Origin: Phycisphaerae bacterium
Lineage (GTDB): Bacteria > Planctomycetota > Phycisphaerae > Phycisphaerales > UBA1924
Length of the DNA: 64,000 nt
Assembly (NCBI GenBank): GCA_030432255.1
Contig: JAUIHS010000009.1
Span: forward strand, 123,212-187,211
Direction of reading: 5' to 3'
The notes under the pieces: model-generated
The model's database searches: none
What the model was told of the DNA's origin: nothing
The model's input: the letters and a program-made list of their open reading frames with translations, nothing else
Part shown: piece by piece, positions 8,692 through 17,237 of the stretch
Layout: each line of letters opens with the position of its first letter
How positions within the stretch are numbered: the first letter of the stretch is position 1
Translations under genes and position numbers: made by a program

Positions 8692-11030
8692 GACAGCGGC
8701 TGCGATCTGTTCAGCTTCCTGCGCGGACTCGGCTGCGAGGAGACTTCCTTCTGCACACGCATCAGGTCCGCAGGCCGGCGGGCCGCGATCCCGTCCAGGA
8801 TCCTCTGCGCGGCAGGCCGACGCTTCGCAGCGCCAATCCGGGCAAGGAAGTCTCGATAGATCCCTGCCCCGAGTGCGAGCGCTTCATGGGGATCGGATGT
8901 CTCTTCAAGACCCTTGATCCGTTCGTAGAGATCCTGCACGACCCCGACAATGGCGTCGTCGAGCCCGGCATCGATCTTCGCATTGATCTCGCTTCTCGTC
9001 TCGTCGGAAACCAGGCGATCCAGCGCAGGCTGGCGAGCCCAGAAGTACGACAGCGATGCGATACCTTCCTGACCGCGCGCCTGCTGCACTGTTTCGGCCG
9101 CGAGATGCATCGCGGTGGCATCGGCGTGTTCCCGGCGGGCGCCGACCGTAATCAGCAGAGCCGCATCCTGTTCGGAAGGGCGAAGGCAGTGGGTCCTGAG
9201 CGCGAGCGCACGCTCGATCGCATCGATGCGACTGAATGTGTCGGCGTCCGGCTGCATTGCTTCCACACCAGCTCTGACACGATCACTCCAGTTCGCCGTA
9301 CGTCGTTGGACATAGAGGCGCAGGAGATTCCGTTCGTAGTCCCCGGTGAGTGCTGCCTTGACGGCGTGTGCCCCACCGTGAAGCAGATCTCTCTGGGCGT
9401 CTCGCTGGGCTTTCTTCGTGGCACTCCCGGATGCCGGGGGCTGTGTTGGCGCCTCGGCGGGCGCTTCTCGGACGCGCCCACGATCCCGTGGTGGACTTGT
9501 ACTCGTTCCTGTATCTGCGCGAACTTCACCCTCGCCGTCATACACCTCGTTCCGCATATCGAGATACGCGACGAGCAGGAGCATGTCGTAGTCGGTCAGA
9601 TCATCGTATGCCGCACCGAAGGTCGGCACGAAGACATCATCGCGCAATCCGTTCTGCAGGGCATGGCGTGTCTCGCGGCCGAAGAAGTTGAGTCCGTCTT
9701 CGGACCTGATCCCGGGGTATTCGTCTGCGATCTGCTCGATCCATGCGGAGACCACCTCGTTATTGATCGTGATCGAGCGATGCACATCGGAGCGTTCCAC
9801 TCTCAGTTCTTCGAGTTTCTTCTCGTACTCGGCAAGCTCCTCTTCCAGTTCAGCGCGGTCATTGGCGACTCTCTCGTCCAGTTCGGCAACGGTATCGGCG
9901 TAGCGTTCCCGCGACTTGTCATTCCTGCTTTCGAACTGCTTGGCGGCCTTCGTGCGTCTTGCCGCGATGCTCTCACGCTTGCTCGCGATTCGACGCCGTT
10001 GTGAGTCACTCAGATCACCGGCCGCTTCCTGGGCATCGAGCTCATCTTCCTGTCTGTCGTAACTCGCGAGAGTTCTTTCGTGGGTGCTCTTCTGAGAGGC
10101 AAGTTCTGATGCAAGACGATTCTCAGCGTTCGCGTACCTTGACGCATACTTCGCATCGATGTCGTCAACTGGTCGTTCACGTTCGAGGCTCTCCACCTGC
10201 CGCGTGTACTCGCTCAGATTCCGCCTCAATCGAGTGATACGATCGCCTCCAAATTGATTCGGGTATGCGACATCCTCGATACGTTCTGCTTCATCATCAG
10301 GCACATGACCCTCGGGCCATGCGATGACAGGCATGAACGAGACACCGGCTGCGAGCCTCACGGTGCACTCGCCGAAGAGCACGGGTTCTGATGGATCAAT
10401 GACGAGTTGCAGTTCATTCGTCTGAAGGAGGTTCGTCTTCGGACGATCGACCCAGCGCGTCAAGTGGAGTGCCAGGGTGCCTGAGTAGGTGTTGAGGTAT
10501 CCGACGACTTCGCAGGAGCCCGTTGCATCCTCCAGCGAGGGTACCCCTCCCAGGCCCGTGCGGATCGCACCCTGGCCATACAAGGGGCTGAATTCAAGCA
10601 GACCTTCGACCCGGTCCGCGCGGTTCCTTTCTCTCCGGAGGCGTGCACTCTCGATCGCTTCAGATCGCTTCTGTGCAGATGAATCTGACTTGTCTTCGGC
10701 TCGAATGGCTTCTTCGGGGTCACGTCCTTCCCGAATCGCCTGTGCTCTCTTTCGCGCCTCTTCGAGTGCCTCTTCCTCGTCTTCATCAATCTCGATCGAC
10801 ACGTGATCTGTTTGGAGGGGAGCCTCGAGTCCGGTCTGCAGGGAAAGACGGAAACGAAGCAGGGTGGCGCCGCGAGAGCCTGTTCCAGCGATGCCCTCCC
10901 ATGTTCCCACGATCTCCGACCGATCGATCCCTGGGGCTTTCAGGCTCTTTGCACTCGCCTGCGGGGTCAGCCAGGATGTCCACATGCAGGTGCACGTGAG
11001 CAGCGCAATCAGCACGAAGCGAGAGATCAT
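8508..11030 (-). CDS. large exported coiled-coil protein, frame broken near the 3' end
   Basis: An 840-codon frame starting at ATG 11030 with AAAGGAAG just upstream. Residues 1-28 form a signal peptide (MISRFVLIALLTCTCMWTSW). Residues about 285-430 are strongly charged heptad-like coiled coil (runs of Glu, Arg and Lys). A proline-rich spacer occurs near 520 and a helical domain follows. No known family is recognised. After about codon 760 the reading becomes basic and low quality, while the -1 frame becomes coding-like, so the last 60 or so residues shown by this frame are probably out of frame and the real protein continues to 8080. A sequencing error or a recent pseudogene would both explain this. 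The gene is monocistronic. Confidence 0.7.
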   Translation of the reverse strand: MISRFVLIALLTCTCMWTSWLTPQASAKSLKAPGIDRSEIVGTWEGIAGTGSRGATLLRFRLSLQTGLEAPLQTDHVSIEIDEDEEEALEEARKRAQAIREGRDPEEAIRAEDKSDSSAQKRSEAIESARLRRERNRADRVEGLLEFSPLYGQGAIRTGLGGVPSLEDATGSCEVVGYLNTYSGTLALHLTRWVDRPKTNLLQTNELQLVIDPSEPVLFGECTVRLAAGVSFMPVIAWPEGHVPDDEAERIEDVAYPNQFGGDRITRLRRNLSEYTRQVESLERERPVDDIDAKYASRYANAENRLASELASQKSTHERTLASYDRQEDELDAQEAAGDLSDSQRRRIASKRESIAARRTKAAKQFESRNDKSRERYADTVAELDERVANDRAELEEELAEYEKKLEELRVERSDVHRSITINNEVVSAWIEQIADEYPGIRSEDGLNFFGRETRHALQNGLRDDVFVPTFGAAYDDLTDYDMLLLVAYLDMRNEVYDGEGEVRADTGTSTSPPRDRGRVREAPAEAPTQPPASGSATKKAQRDAQRDLLHGGAHAVKAALTGDYERNLLRLYVQRRTANWSDRVRAGVEAMQPDADTFSRIDAIERALALRTHCLRPSEQDAALLITVGARREHADATAMHLAAETVQQARGQEGIASLSYFWARQPALDRLVSDETRSEINAKIDAGLDDAIVGVVQDLYERIKGLEETSDPHEALALGAGIYRDFLARIGAAKRRPAAQRILDGIAARRPADLMRVQKEVSSQPSPRRKLNRSQPLSCRFRVTPKLLQANSCFCMSHSARCNWKPRRFRRCSPSGNGLSWTRSGGSLLCPTTTALPA

Positions 11031-11342
11031 GATTCTTCCTTTGCTTGCAGAACTCAACAGATTGAATGAGGGGGCGGCCGTTCCACAGGCCAGTTTCCAG
11101 CGCGTGGACTGACACTCTATGTCAACAGCGGAATGCAGGCCACCGAATGAGTCTGCAAGCAGGTCGCACAAGCAACGGGACCGCAGATTGTGGTACTTGC
11201 CCAGTTTGTGAGAGTCACGCCGCGGATCAGTACGTCGGCTTCACACTGATCACGGGATGGATCGATCGTCACTCTCGCCGAGCCGTATTATGGGAACCAC
11301 GGAACCTTGCCCTTTCCGGTGGACATGCTCTGCGCCGGGATC
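11031..11342. other. gap with a palindrome upstream of the frameshifted gene
   Basis: No supported gene in 312 bases. TGACA-N5-TGTCA (11110-11124) is a perfect inverted repeat. On the minus strand it contains a TAGAGT -10-like hexamer about 80 bases before the start at 11030, so it may be an operator for that gene. The small plus-strand frame here has no ribosome binding site and no homology that I can see. Confidence 0.35.
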
Positions 11343-14042
11343 CTACGCCGCCTCACTGATCCGACTGCCGAGCCACGTCTCGAAGTCCTCCGGTCGCAGC
11401 GGCTTCGAGAAGAAGTACCCCTGGCCGTAATGGCAGCCGAGGTTCTGGAGCAGTGCGACGTGGCTCATGGTTTCGATGCCCTCACCGACGGTGCGGAGCG
11501 AGAGGTAGGATGCCAGCGTGACGATCGACGAGGTGATCGCGATGATCTCCTTCTGGCCGTCCTCGTGGCGAATGAACGACTGATCGATCTTGAGTTCATC
11601 GATGGGCAGCGCGTGGAGCCCGCTGAGCGATGAGTGCCCGGTCCCGAAGTCGTCCATCATCACGATGAAACCGGAGGAGCGCAACTCGCGCAGGACATCC
11701 GCGACCCCCGCGCGATTGTCTACGATCGTGGTCTCGGTCACCTCGAGCTTGAGATCGGATGGGCCCAGCCCGAATGAAGCGACCACGGAGAGCAGGTGCT
11801 CCACGAATCCGGGTGACATCAGTTGAGCCTTCGAAAGGTTGACGCTGACGGTGAACCCATCCGGAATGACCTGGCGCTGCTTCCAGTCCACGATCTGACG
11901 GCAGGCGTCGCGCAGAACCCAGTCGCCGAGGTCCTGGATCTGACTCGACTCCTCGGCGATCGGTATGAAGACACCCGGTGAGACCATGCCGCGCTCCGGG
12001 TGGTGCCAGCGTGCCAGCGCTTCCGCCCCGATGGGCTGGCCGGTCTCCAGATTGACGATCGGCTGGTAAACGAGACTGAACTGGTTGTCGGCGATCGCAT
12101 CCCGAATGTCCTCTTCCAGAGCCAGCCGTTCGAGCATCGCGTCGTGCATCGCCTTGTCGAACTCGACGACCTTGCCCCGACCGCTTGACTTGGCCTGGTA
12201 CATCGCCGCGTCCGCATCGCGCAGCATGGATGCCGGTCCATCAGCGGACATGGCGTTGGTGACGACGCCGATGCTGGCAGTGGAGACCAGTCGGTGGCCG
12301 CGGATGTCATGGGGCTGCGCGCACACCTCCAGCAGCTTGTCCGCAGTTGCACGCGCCGAATCGGCATCGGGCAGGTCCTCGAGGAGTACGACGAACTCGT
12401 CACCACCGAATCGGGCCGCCGTGTCGACTTCCCTGATGTTGCTGCGCAGTCGCTGGGCGATGCTGCACAGCAGTTCGTCACCGACATCATGGCCAAGCGA
12501 GTCGTTCACGACCTTGAAGCGATCGAAATCGAAGAAGAGGATGGCGCACAACTGCTGCGTGCGCTCGCTCCGCGCCAGGGCGTGCTGCAGACGCTCGAGC
12601 AGCCTGCCGCGGCTGGAAAGGCCGGTCAACTGATCCTGCTGCACGAGGCGGCGCATTTCCTCCTCGACCGCCTTGATGCTGGAGATATCAGCCACCGACC
12701 CCGAGAGGCGCCGCACGCCGCCGGAAGCGTCGCGGAGTGCCGCGGCACGCATCAGGGCCCACACGATGTTGCCCTCGCTGGACATGAGCCGGAACTCGCT
12801 GTCAAAGTGCGACTCCTCGCTGCGCATGAACCCGGCGATTTCTTGTTCGATGCGGTGGATATCACTGGACGCCACATGCTCCAGGAGCGTCGCGATGGTC
12901 GGATCGAGCGTGTCGCCATCGCGTCCCAGCAGTTCGCCCCAGCGACTCGAGTAGTAGACGGAGTCTTCTTCGAGGTTCCAGTCGAAGATGGCATCGCGCG
13001 AGCCTTCGATGGCGAGTTCGAAGCGGGTCTGCGCTTCCCGGAGGCGTTCACTGGCCGCCTGCATGCGGCGGTCATGACGATCGCGCACGATCGCGTTCGC
13101 CATCAGGTTGCCGATCTGGAGCAGGGCGTCGATGCGCTCGCTCGTGTGGGTCGGATTGACATCGGTGTACAGAAAGAGCACACCCACGCAGGTCGACTCG
13201 TCCATCATCGGAACAATGTAGTGACCGTGCGGCGTCATGTTCGGCCACGAGTGCTCATGACGCTCATCCTCGAAGCAGTTGTCACTGATGACGATCTCTC
13301 CGGACACGGCGGCGCGACCACACAGACACGCCCCGAGTTCCACTTCGGCTTCGTCCTTCAGGAACTGGTGGGTGAACTTCCCCACGTGCGCGAACATGCG
13401 CAGGCGATCGTCATTCTCTTCGAGTAGGAAGACGCCACCCTTCTTCTGGATGGCAAGCTGTTCCATTTCCAGCACGATGCCCACCGCCTGCTCGAAGCGG
13501 TCCTTGAGCGGTGCATCAGATGACAGCACGGCGCTGATCTTCACGCGGGCCTCGATGCCTTCCGTGTTGATGCGAACGCGGTCGGCGCGGCGAACATCCT
13601 CCGTGACATCGCGCAGCACGAATGCAATGTGGCATGCATCACCCGGCTCACGGGAAAGAACCCGGACCGAAACGTCGAGCCAGATCTGCTCCTCCCGCGG
13701 CACGGCGCCGCGCCCGAGGACGGGGAGCGAGATGTCGGCGCTGGCAGAGATGCAGAGTCGCTCATCAAAGACGCGTTCATCATGCAGCGCCCGATGCAGG
13801 CGCTTGACGGCCTTGGTCCCGAACCGCCCGCTGTCAAACAGGGAGATGGACTCGCCGATCCCCGTAGCAAATCCGAGCATGTCCCCCAGTTGATGGGCGC
13901 ACGAATTGGCGAACAGGATCTGCCCGTCCTGGTCGGTGATGATCCGCGCCTCGAGGGATGCCTCGACCATGGTCCGGCAATCGAAGGCCAGTTGGAGGTC
14001 GAGGTCAGGCCCGCCGGGGCCTGGAGTGCCATGCCTGTTCAT
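11343..14042 (-). CDS. PAS-GAF-PAS-GGDEF-EAL cyclic di-GMP protein
   Basis: An 899-residue cytoplasmic signalling protein with no membrane helices. Order: PAS (about 25-150), GAF (about 170-320), PAS (about 330-450, RFELAIEGSRDAIFDW), GGDEF (about 460-625) and EAL (about 640-890). The diguanylate cyclase signature is intact (RFGGDEFVVLLED, near 547). The phosphodiesterase signature is also intact (EALARW near 671, DDFGTGHSSL, and DELKIDQSFI). It could therefore both make and degrade cyclic di-GMP, or use one domain as a sensor. The HD-GYP gene at 28.7 kb is a second likely cyclic di-GMP enzyme. The gene is monocistronic; its start has a weak GTGAGAG site. Confidence 0.93.
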   Translation of the reverse strand: MNRHGTPGPGGPDLDLQLAFDCRTMVEASLEARIITDQDGQILFANSCAHQLGDMLGFATGIGESISLFDSGRFGTKAVKRLHRALHDERVFDERLCISASADISLPVLGRGAVPREEQIWLDVSVRVLSREPGDACHIAFVLRDVTEDVRRADRVRINTEGIEARVKISAVLSSDAPLKDRFEQAVGIVLEMEQLAIQKKGGVFLLEENDDRLRMFAHVGKFTHQFLKDEAEVELGACLCGRAAVSGEIVISDNCFEDERHEHSWPNMTPHGHYIVPMMDESTCVGVLFLYTDVNPTHTSERIDALLQIGNLMANAIVRDRHDRRMQAASERLREAQTRFELAIEGSRDAIFDWNLEEDSVYYSSRWGELLGRDGDTLDPTIATLLEHVASSDIHRIEQEIAGFMRSEESHFDSEFRLMSSEGNIVWALMRAAALRDASGGVRRLSGSVADISSIKAVEEEMRRLVQQDQLTGLSSRGRLLERLQHALARSERTQQLCAILFFDFDRFKVVNDSLGHDVGDELLCSIAQRLRSNIREVDTAARFGGDEFVVLLEDLPDADSARATADKLLEVCAQPHDIRGHRLVSTASIGVVTNAMSADGPASMLRDADAAMYQAKSSGRGKVVEFDKAMHDAMLERLALEEDIRDAIADNQFSLVYQPIVNLETGQPIGAEALARWHHPERGMVSPGVFIPIAEESSQIQDLGDWVLRDACRQIVDWKQRQVIPDGFTVSVNLSKAQLMSPGFVEHLLSVVASFGLGPSDLKLEVTETTIVDNRAGVADVLRELRSSGFIVMMDDFGTGHSSLSGLHALPIDELKIDQSFIRHEDGQKEIIAITSSIVTLASYLSLRTVGEGIETMSHVALLQNLGCHYGQGYFFSKPLRPEDFETWLGSRISEAA

Positions 14043-14216
14043 CAGTGTCTCTCACTTTGAGGCTTCCGAACCGGGACGCTGACGTCCGGCCACTCGTCTC
14101 ACTCACCGATCGACGGAATGACGGGACCGGTGAAGGCGAATCAGCGCGAATGTCCACCTGGGCAGACCGTCGCCTGATGCGGGCAGGAACTCGCCGAATT
14201 CCGGGGGGGAGTCGTC
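14043..14216. other. divergent promoter region, nothing distinct
   Basis: The divergent spacer between the GGDEF-EAL gene and the acyl-CoA ligase gene. Apart from the GGGGGGA ribosome binding site for the ligase at 14203-14209, I see no clear promoter or repeat. Confidence 0.4.
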
Positions 14217-15974
14217 GTGGAAGCGAGACAGGACCTGCGCCCAAATTGTACCATGAGGTCCACAATGACCTGCGATCACGGCCATTCCTATGTACACCAG
14301 ACGAACGAGCACCCACTGATCGGGTTGACCGTCAGCGAGTTCCTCGACGATGTCGTGGCTGCGCACTCTGAATGCGAAGCGCTCGTCTCACTCCCCCAGC
14401 GCATCCGGTGGACGTATGCACAGCTCCATCTCGAAGTTGAGCGGGTCGCTCGCGGCCTCCTCGGTCTCGGCGTGGCACGCGGTGATCGCGTTGGCATCTG
14501 GTCGACCAATTGCGCCGAGTGGGTGCTCCTGCAACTCGCGACAGCGCGCATCGGCGCCATCCTTGTCAACGTCAACCCGGCGTACCGACTGGCCGAAGTG
14601 CGCCACGCCATGACGCTTGCCGAAGTGCAGCACCTGTTCCTCATCCCGAGCTTTCGCGCCTCGATGTACCTCGACATGATGCTGGAGATCTGTCCGGAAG
14701 CGAGGACCAGTTCACCCGAGGACTCTCGCGCGGCGGCGCTCCCCCACCTCCGCTCCCTTACCGTCTGGTCACCGGACGACGCTGTAGCAACCACCTCCTC
14801 CTCACCGGGAGTCCGGTCGTGGAGTGAGTTCCTGGCTCTGGAACGTGGCCTGGAGGAGGACGCGGTGGCGAAGCGTGCCGCGAGCGTCGACCACGATGAT
14901 CCGGTCAACATCCAGTTCACATCAGGCACGACGGGCTTCCCGAAGGCTGTTGTTCTGACTCACCACAACATCCTGAACAACGCGGCAATCACTGCCGGTT
15001 TGATGAGCTTCACGGCGCGCGATCGACTGTGTGTACCGCTTCCGTTCTATCACTGCTTCGGCATGGTGGTCTCGAACCTGGTGTGCCTGACGCAGGGTGC
15101 ATGCATCGTCATCCCCTCCGATCATTTCGAGGCAGGCGCTGCGCTGCATGCGATTGCGACCGAGCGATGCACAGCGATTCACGGTGTACCGACGATGTTC
15201 CTCGCCGAACTCGATCACCCGGACTTCGGTGCGCACGACCTGTCGAGCCTGCGGACCGGGATCATGGCGGGTGCGCCGTGTCCTCCGGAACTGATGCGTC
15301 GCGTCATCGAGGAGATGGGTTGCCGGGAACTCCTGATCGGCTACGGCCAGACGGAAGCGTCTCCGCTGACGAACCTGACGCGCCCATCGGACAGCTTCGA
15401 GCGGCGGGTGAAGACCGTCGGGCTTCCCCTGCCACACCAGGAGTGCAAGGTGGTGGACACCGGGACGGGGAAGACCCTGCCCGTCGGAGAGGCGGGTGAG
15501 GTGTGCTTCCGCGGCTTTCACGTCATGCGAGGCTACTACGGACAGCCGGAGGAGACGCGCCAGGTCATCGACGAGGCGGGATGGCTCCACTCCGGCGACA
15601 TCGGCGTGCTGGACAGCGACGGATATCTCGCGATCACGGGGCGCCTGAAGGACATGATCATTCGGGGCGGCGAGAACATCTATCCCGCGGAGATCGAAGC
15701 GATCTTCTACGAGCACCCGGCGGTGGACGAGATCGCGGTCTTCGGCCTCCCGGATGAGAAGTATGGCGAGGCGGTCGGCGCGTGGATCCGCTTGCACGAG
15801 GGCCGAACGGAGACCGCGGAGGATCTGTTCACCTTCGCGCGCCGCCAGATGGCGCACTTCAAGGTGCCTTCACGCATCTGGTTCGTGCAGGAGTTCCCGA
15901 TGACCGTAACCGGCAAGATCCGCAAGGACGAGATCCGGCGCGCGATGCAGGGGTCGATGGAAACCACCCGCTGA
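14217..15974 (+). CDS. AMP-binding acyl-CoA synthetase (FadD-like)
   Basis: A 585-residue adenylate-forming enzyme that activates a carboxylic acid to acyl-CoA through an acyl-adenylate. The P-loop signature FTSGTTGFPKAVVLTHHN lies near residue 233, followed by PLPFYHCFGMV, GYGQTEASP near 375, and the hinge region SGDIGVLDSDGYLAITGRLKD. The catalytic lysine motif TVTGKIRKDE is near the C-terminus. Length and motifs fit medium/long-chain fatty acyl-CoA ligases, as used in beta-oxidation or lipid import. The start is GTG 14217, seven bases after GGGGGGA; the in-frame ATG at 14253 has no such site. It is followed by a hairpin shared with the convergent VOC gene. Confidence 0.92.
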   Translation: MEARQDLRPNCTMRSTMTCDHGHSYVHQTNEHPLIGLTVSEFLDDVVAAHSECEALVSLPQRIRWTYAQLHLEVERVARGLLGLGVARGDRVGIWSTNCAEWVLLQLATARIGAILVNVNPAYRLAEVRHAMTLAEVQHLFLIPSFRASMYLDMMLEICPEARTSSPEDSRAAALPHLRSLTVWSPDDAVATTSSSPGVRSWSEFLALERGLEEDAVAKRAASVDHDDPVNIQFTSGTTGFPKAVVLTHHNILNNAAITAGLMSFTARDRLCVPLPFYHCFGMVVSNLVCLTQGACIVIPSDHFEAGAALHAIATERCTAIHGVPTMFLAELDHPDFGAHDLSSLRTGIMAGAPCPPELMRRVIEEMGCRELLIGYGQTEASPLTNLTRPSDSFERRVKTVGLPLPHQECKVVDTGTGKTLPVGEAGEVCFRGFHVMRGYYGQPEETRQVIDEAGWLHSGDIGVLDSDGYLAITGRLKDMIIRGGENIYPAEIEAIFYEHPAVDEIAVFGLPDEKYGEAVGAWIRLHEGRTETAEDLFTFARRQMAHFKVPSRIWFVQEFPMTVTGKIRKDEIRRAMQGSMETTR

Positions 15975-15991
15975 GGAGCGCGCAGAGAAAG

Positions 15992-16012
15992 ACCCCGGCT
16001 GATGGCCGGGGC
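15992..16012. terminator. hairpin between convergent genes
   Basis: CCCCGGC (15993-15999) and GCCGGGG (16005-16011) form a perfect stem. On the minus strand it is followed by TCTTTCTCT, so it serves best as terminator for the VOC gene; for the ligase gene no T run follows. Confidence 0.55.
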
Positions 16013-16037
16013 CTGGCTGTCTGAAATCCGGATCAGA

Positions 16038-16457
16038 TCACACGCCGACGAAGCTGGGCGCATCCTTCCACAGGACCACCTCGATCTCGTAGCCCGTCGG
16101 GTCATTGATGTACCAGGAACTGGAGTGCGGCCAGTCGATGCGCCCGTCGTAGTTCGGCGTGATGTCCTCCCGCTGCATGAGATCCAGCCACGCCTGCTCA
16201 TCGTCGATGCGCAGCGCAAAGTGCGCCAGGCCGTGCAGATTGCGATCGCGGAGCTGGAAACGGTCGAGAAACTCACGCTCAGGGTGCTCGTAGATGCACA
16301 GCATCGCATCGCCGCACTGAAGGACGCCCCACGGCAGGCCGTCCATCTCCTTCTGCTCGACGATCTCAAAGCCGAAGACGCGGCGGTACCAGTCGGCAGA
16401 CTCCGCGAAGTTGCGGACACTCAGGTTCAGGTGGTCGAGGTTGCGGATCTTCATCAT
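16038..16457 (-). CDS. VOC-family (glyoxalase/dioxygenase-fold) protein
   Basis: A 139-residue vicinal-oxygen-chelate protein. Typical elements are IRNLDHLNLSVRNFAESADW with the first metal-binding His, YRRVFGFEIVE, HGLAHFALRI with a second His, and the closing DPTGYEIEVVLW with the conserved Glu. VOC proteins include glyoxalase I, fosfomycin/bleomycin resistance proteins and extradiol dioxygenases; which of these applies cannot be told from sequence alone. AAGGAG precedes the start. It is transcribed divergently from an iron-sulfur-type regulator, across an unusually AT-rich spacer containing a perfect TTGACA -35 box. Confidence 0.85.
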   Translation of the reverse strand: MMKIRNLDHLNLSVRNFAESADWYRRVFGFEIVEQKEMDGLPWGVLQCGDAMLCIYEHPEREFLDRFQLRDRNLHGLAHFALRIDDEQAWLDLMQREDITPNYDGRIDWPHSSSWYINDPTGYEIEVVLWKDAPSFVGV

Positions 16458-16510
16458 GGTTCTCCTTGGATGCCCCCAACCCGGGACATCGGATCATCAG
16501 TTGTATTAGT

Positions 16511-16539
16511 AAAGTAGATTGTTTATTTATTTATGTCAA
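16511..16539 (-). promoter_or_regulatory. promoter of the VOC gene
   Basis: On the minus strand TTGACA (16534-16539) is separated by exactly 17 bases from TACTTT (16511-16516). The spacer is built of TAAA repeats, in sharp contrast to the GC-rich surroundings, and probably carries the binding site of the divergent regulator. Confidence 0.6.
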
Positions 16540-16570
16540 GCAATTTGTTTCCAAATTCTGCCGATGCCGA

Positions 16571-16576
16571 TAGAAT
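16571..16576 (+). promoter_or_regulatory. -10 box, possible leaderless start of the HTH regulator gene
   Basis: TAGAAT ends eight bases before ATG 16584. No Shine-Dalgarno sequence precedes that ATG. Confidence 0.45.
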
Positions 16577-16583
16577 GTCGACC

Positions 16584-17237
16584 ATGAAGCCCTCACCGGA
16601 TGCGGATTCCCGCGAGCGGATCCTGTTCTATCTCAAGACCCGGGGCCCCCAGACGGCCGCTCAGCTCTCCCGCCGACTGAGCATGACGGCCATGGGCGTG
16701 CGCCAGCACCTCGCGAAGCTCGAGGAAGAAGGCGCCGTCGCGTGGGAGGATGTGCGCGAGGGCGTGGGGCGACCCCGCCGACATTGGAGCCTCGCCGATG
16801 CACCCGCCGCCCGCGACCACTTCCCGGATGCTCACGCCGACCTCTCCCTGACCATCATCGATGCCGCCCGCGCCGCCTTCGGTGAAGCGGGCTTCGACAA
16901 GTTGCTCCAAGAGCGGTCGAAACAACAACTCCAGGCCTACCGGGACGCGATGCCCGAAGAGGATGACAGCCTCGACAAGCGCGTGGCTGCACTCGCGAAG
17001 GTCCGCCGCGAGGAAGGCTACATGGCCGAGTGGTCCCGGCGGCGCGATGGCACCTTCCTGCTCGTCGAGAATCACTGCCCGATCTGCGCGGCTGCCGAGC
17101 GCTGCCAGGGCCTCTGCCGCGCCGAACTGGAACTCTTCCAGGCCGTGCTGGGACCGGAGATTCGGGTGGAACGGGTGGAGCACATTCTTGCCGGCGCCCG
17201 TCGCTGCGCGTACGAGATTGGCGTCAGGGACAATTGA
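16584..17237 (+). CDS. HTH regulator with four-cysteine (Fe-S type) motif, SufR-like
   Basis: About 217 residues from ATG 16584; upstream in-frame ATGs at 16575 and 16533 are possible. A winged helix occupies residues 8-75 (RILFYLKTRGPQTAAQLSRR, then MTAMGVRQHLAKLEEEGAV). The C-terminal part has NHCPICAAAERCQGLCRAEL, a CxxC-x5-C-x3-C arrangement, followed by VEHILAGARRCAYEI. This is the signature of SufR and related regulators that carry an iron-sulfur cluster and control Fe-S assembly or stress genes. No suf genes are in the window, so the target may be the divergent VOC gene. The last 14 bases overlap the end of the convergent FG-GAP gene. Confidence 0.85.
   Translation: MKPSPDADSRERILFYLKTRGPQTAAQLSRRLSMTAMGVRQHLAKLEEEGAVAWEDVREGVGRPRRHWSLADAPAARDHFPDAHADLSLTIIDAARAAFGEAGFDKLLQERSKQQLQAYRDAMPEEDDSLDKRVAALAKVRREEGYMAEWSRRRDGTFLLVENHCPICAAAERCQGLCRAELELFQAVLGPEIRVERVEHILAGARRCAYEIGVRDN

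Noticed and set aside
11066..11359. 97-codon plus-strand frame with a CPVC motif in the gap
   Set aside because: No ribosome binding site or leaderless box, composition unlike coding DNA, and it runs into the antisense of the GGDEF-EAL gene.
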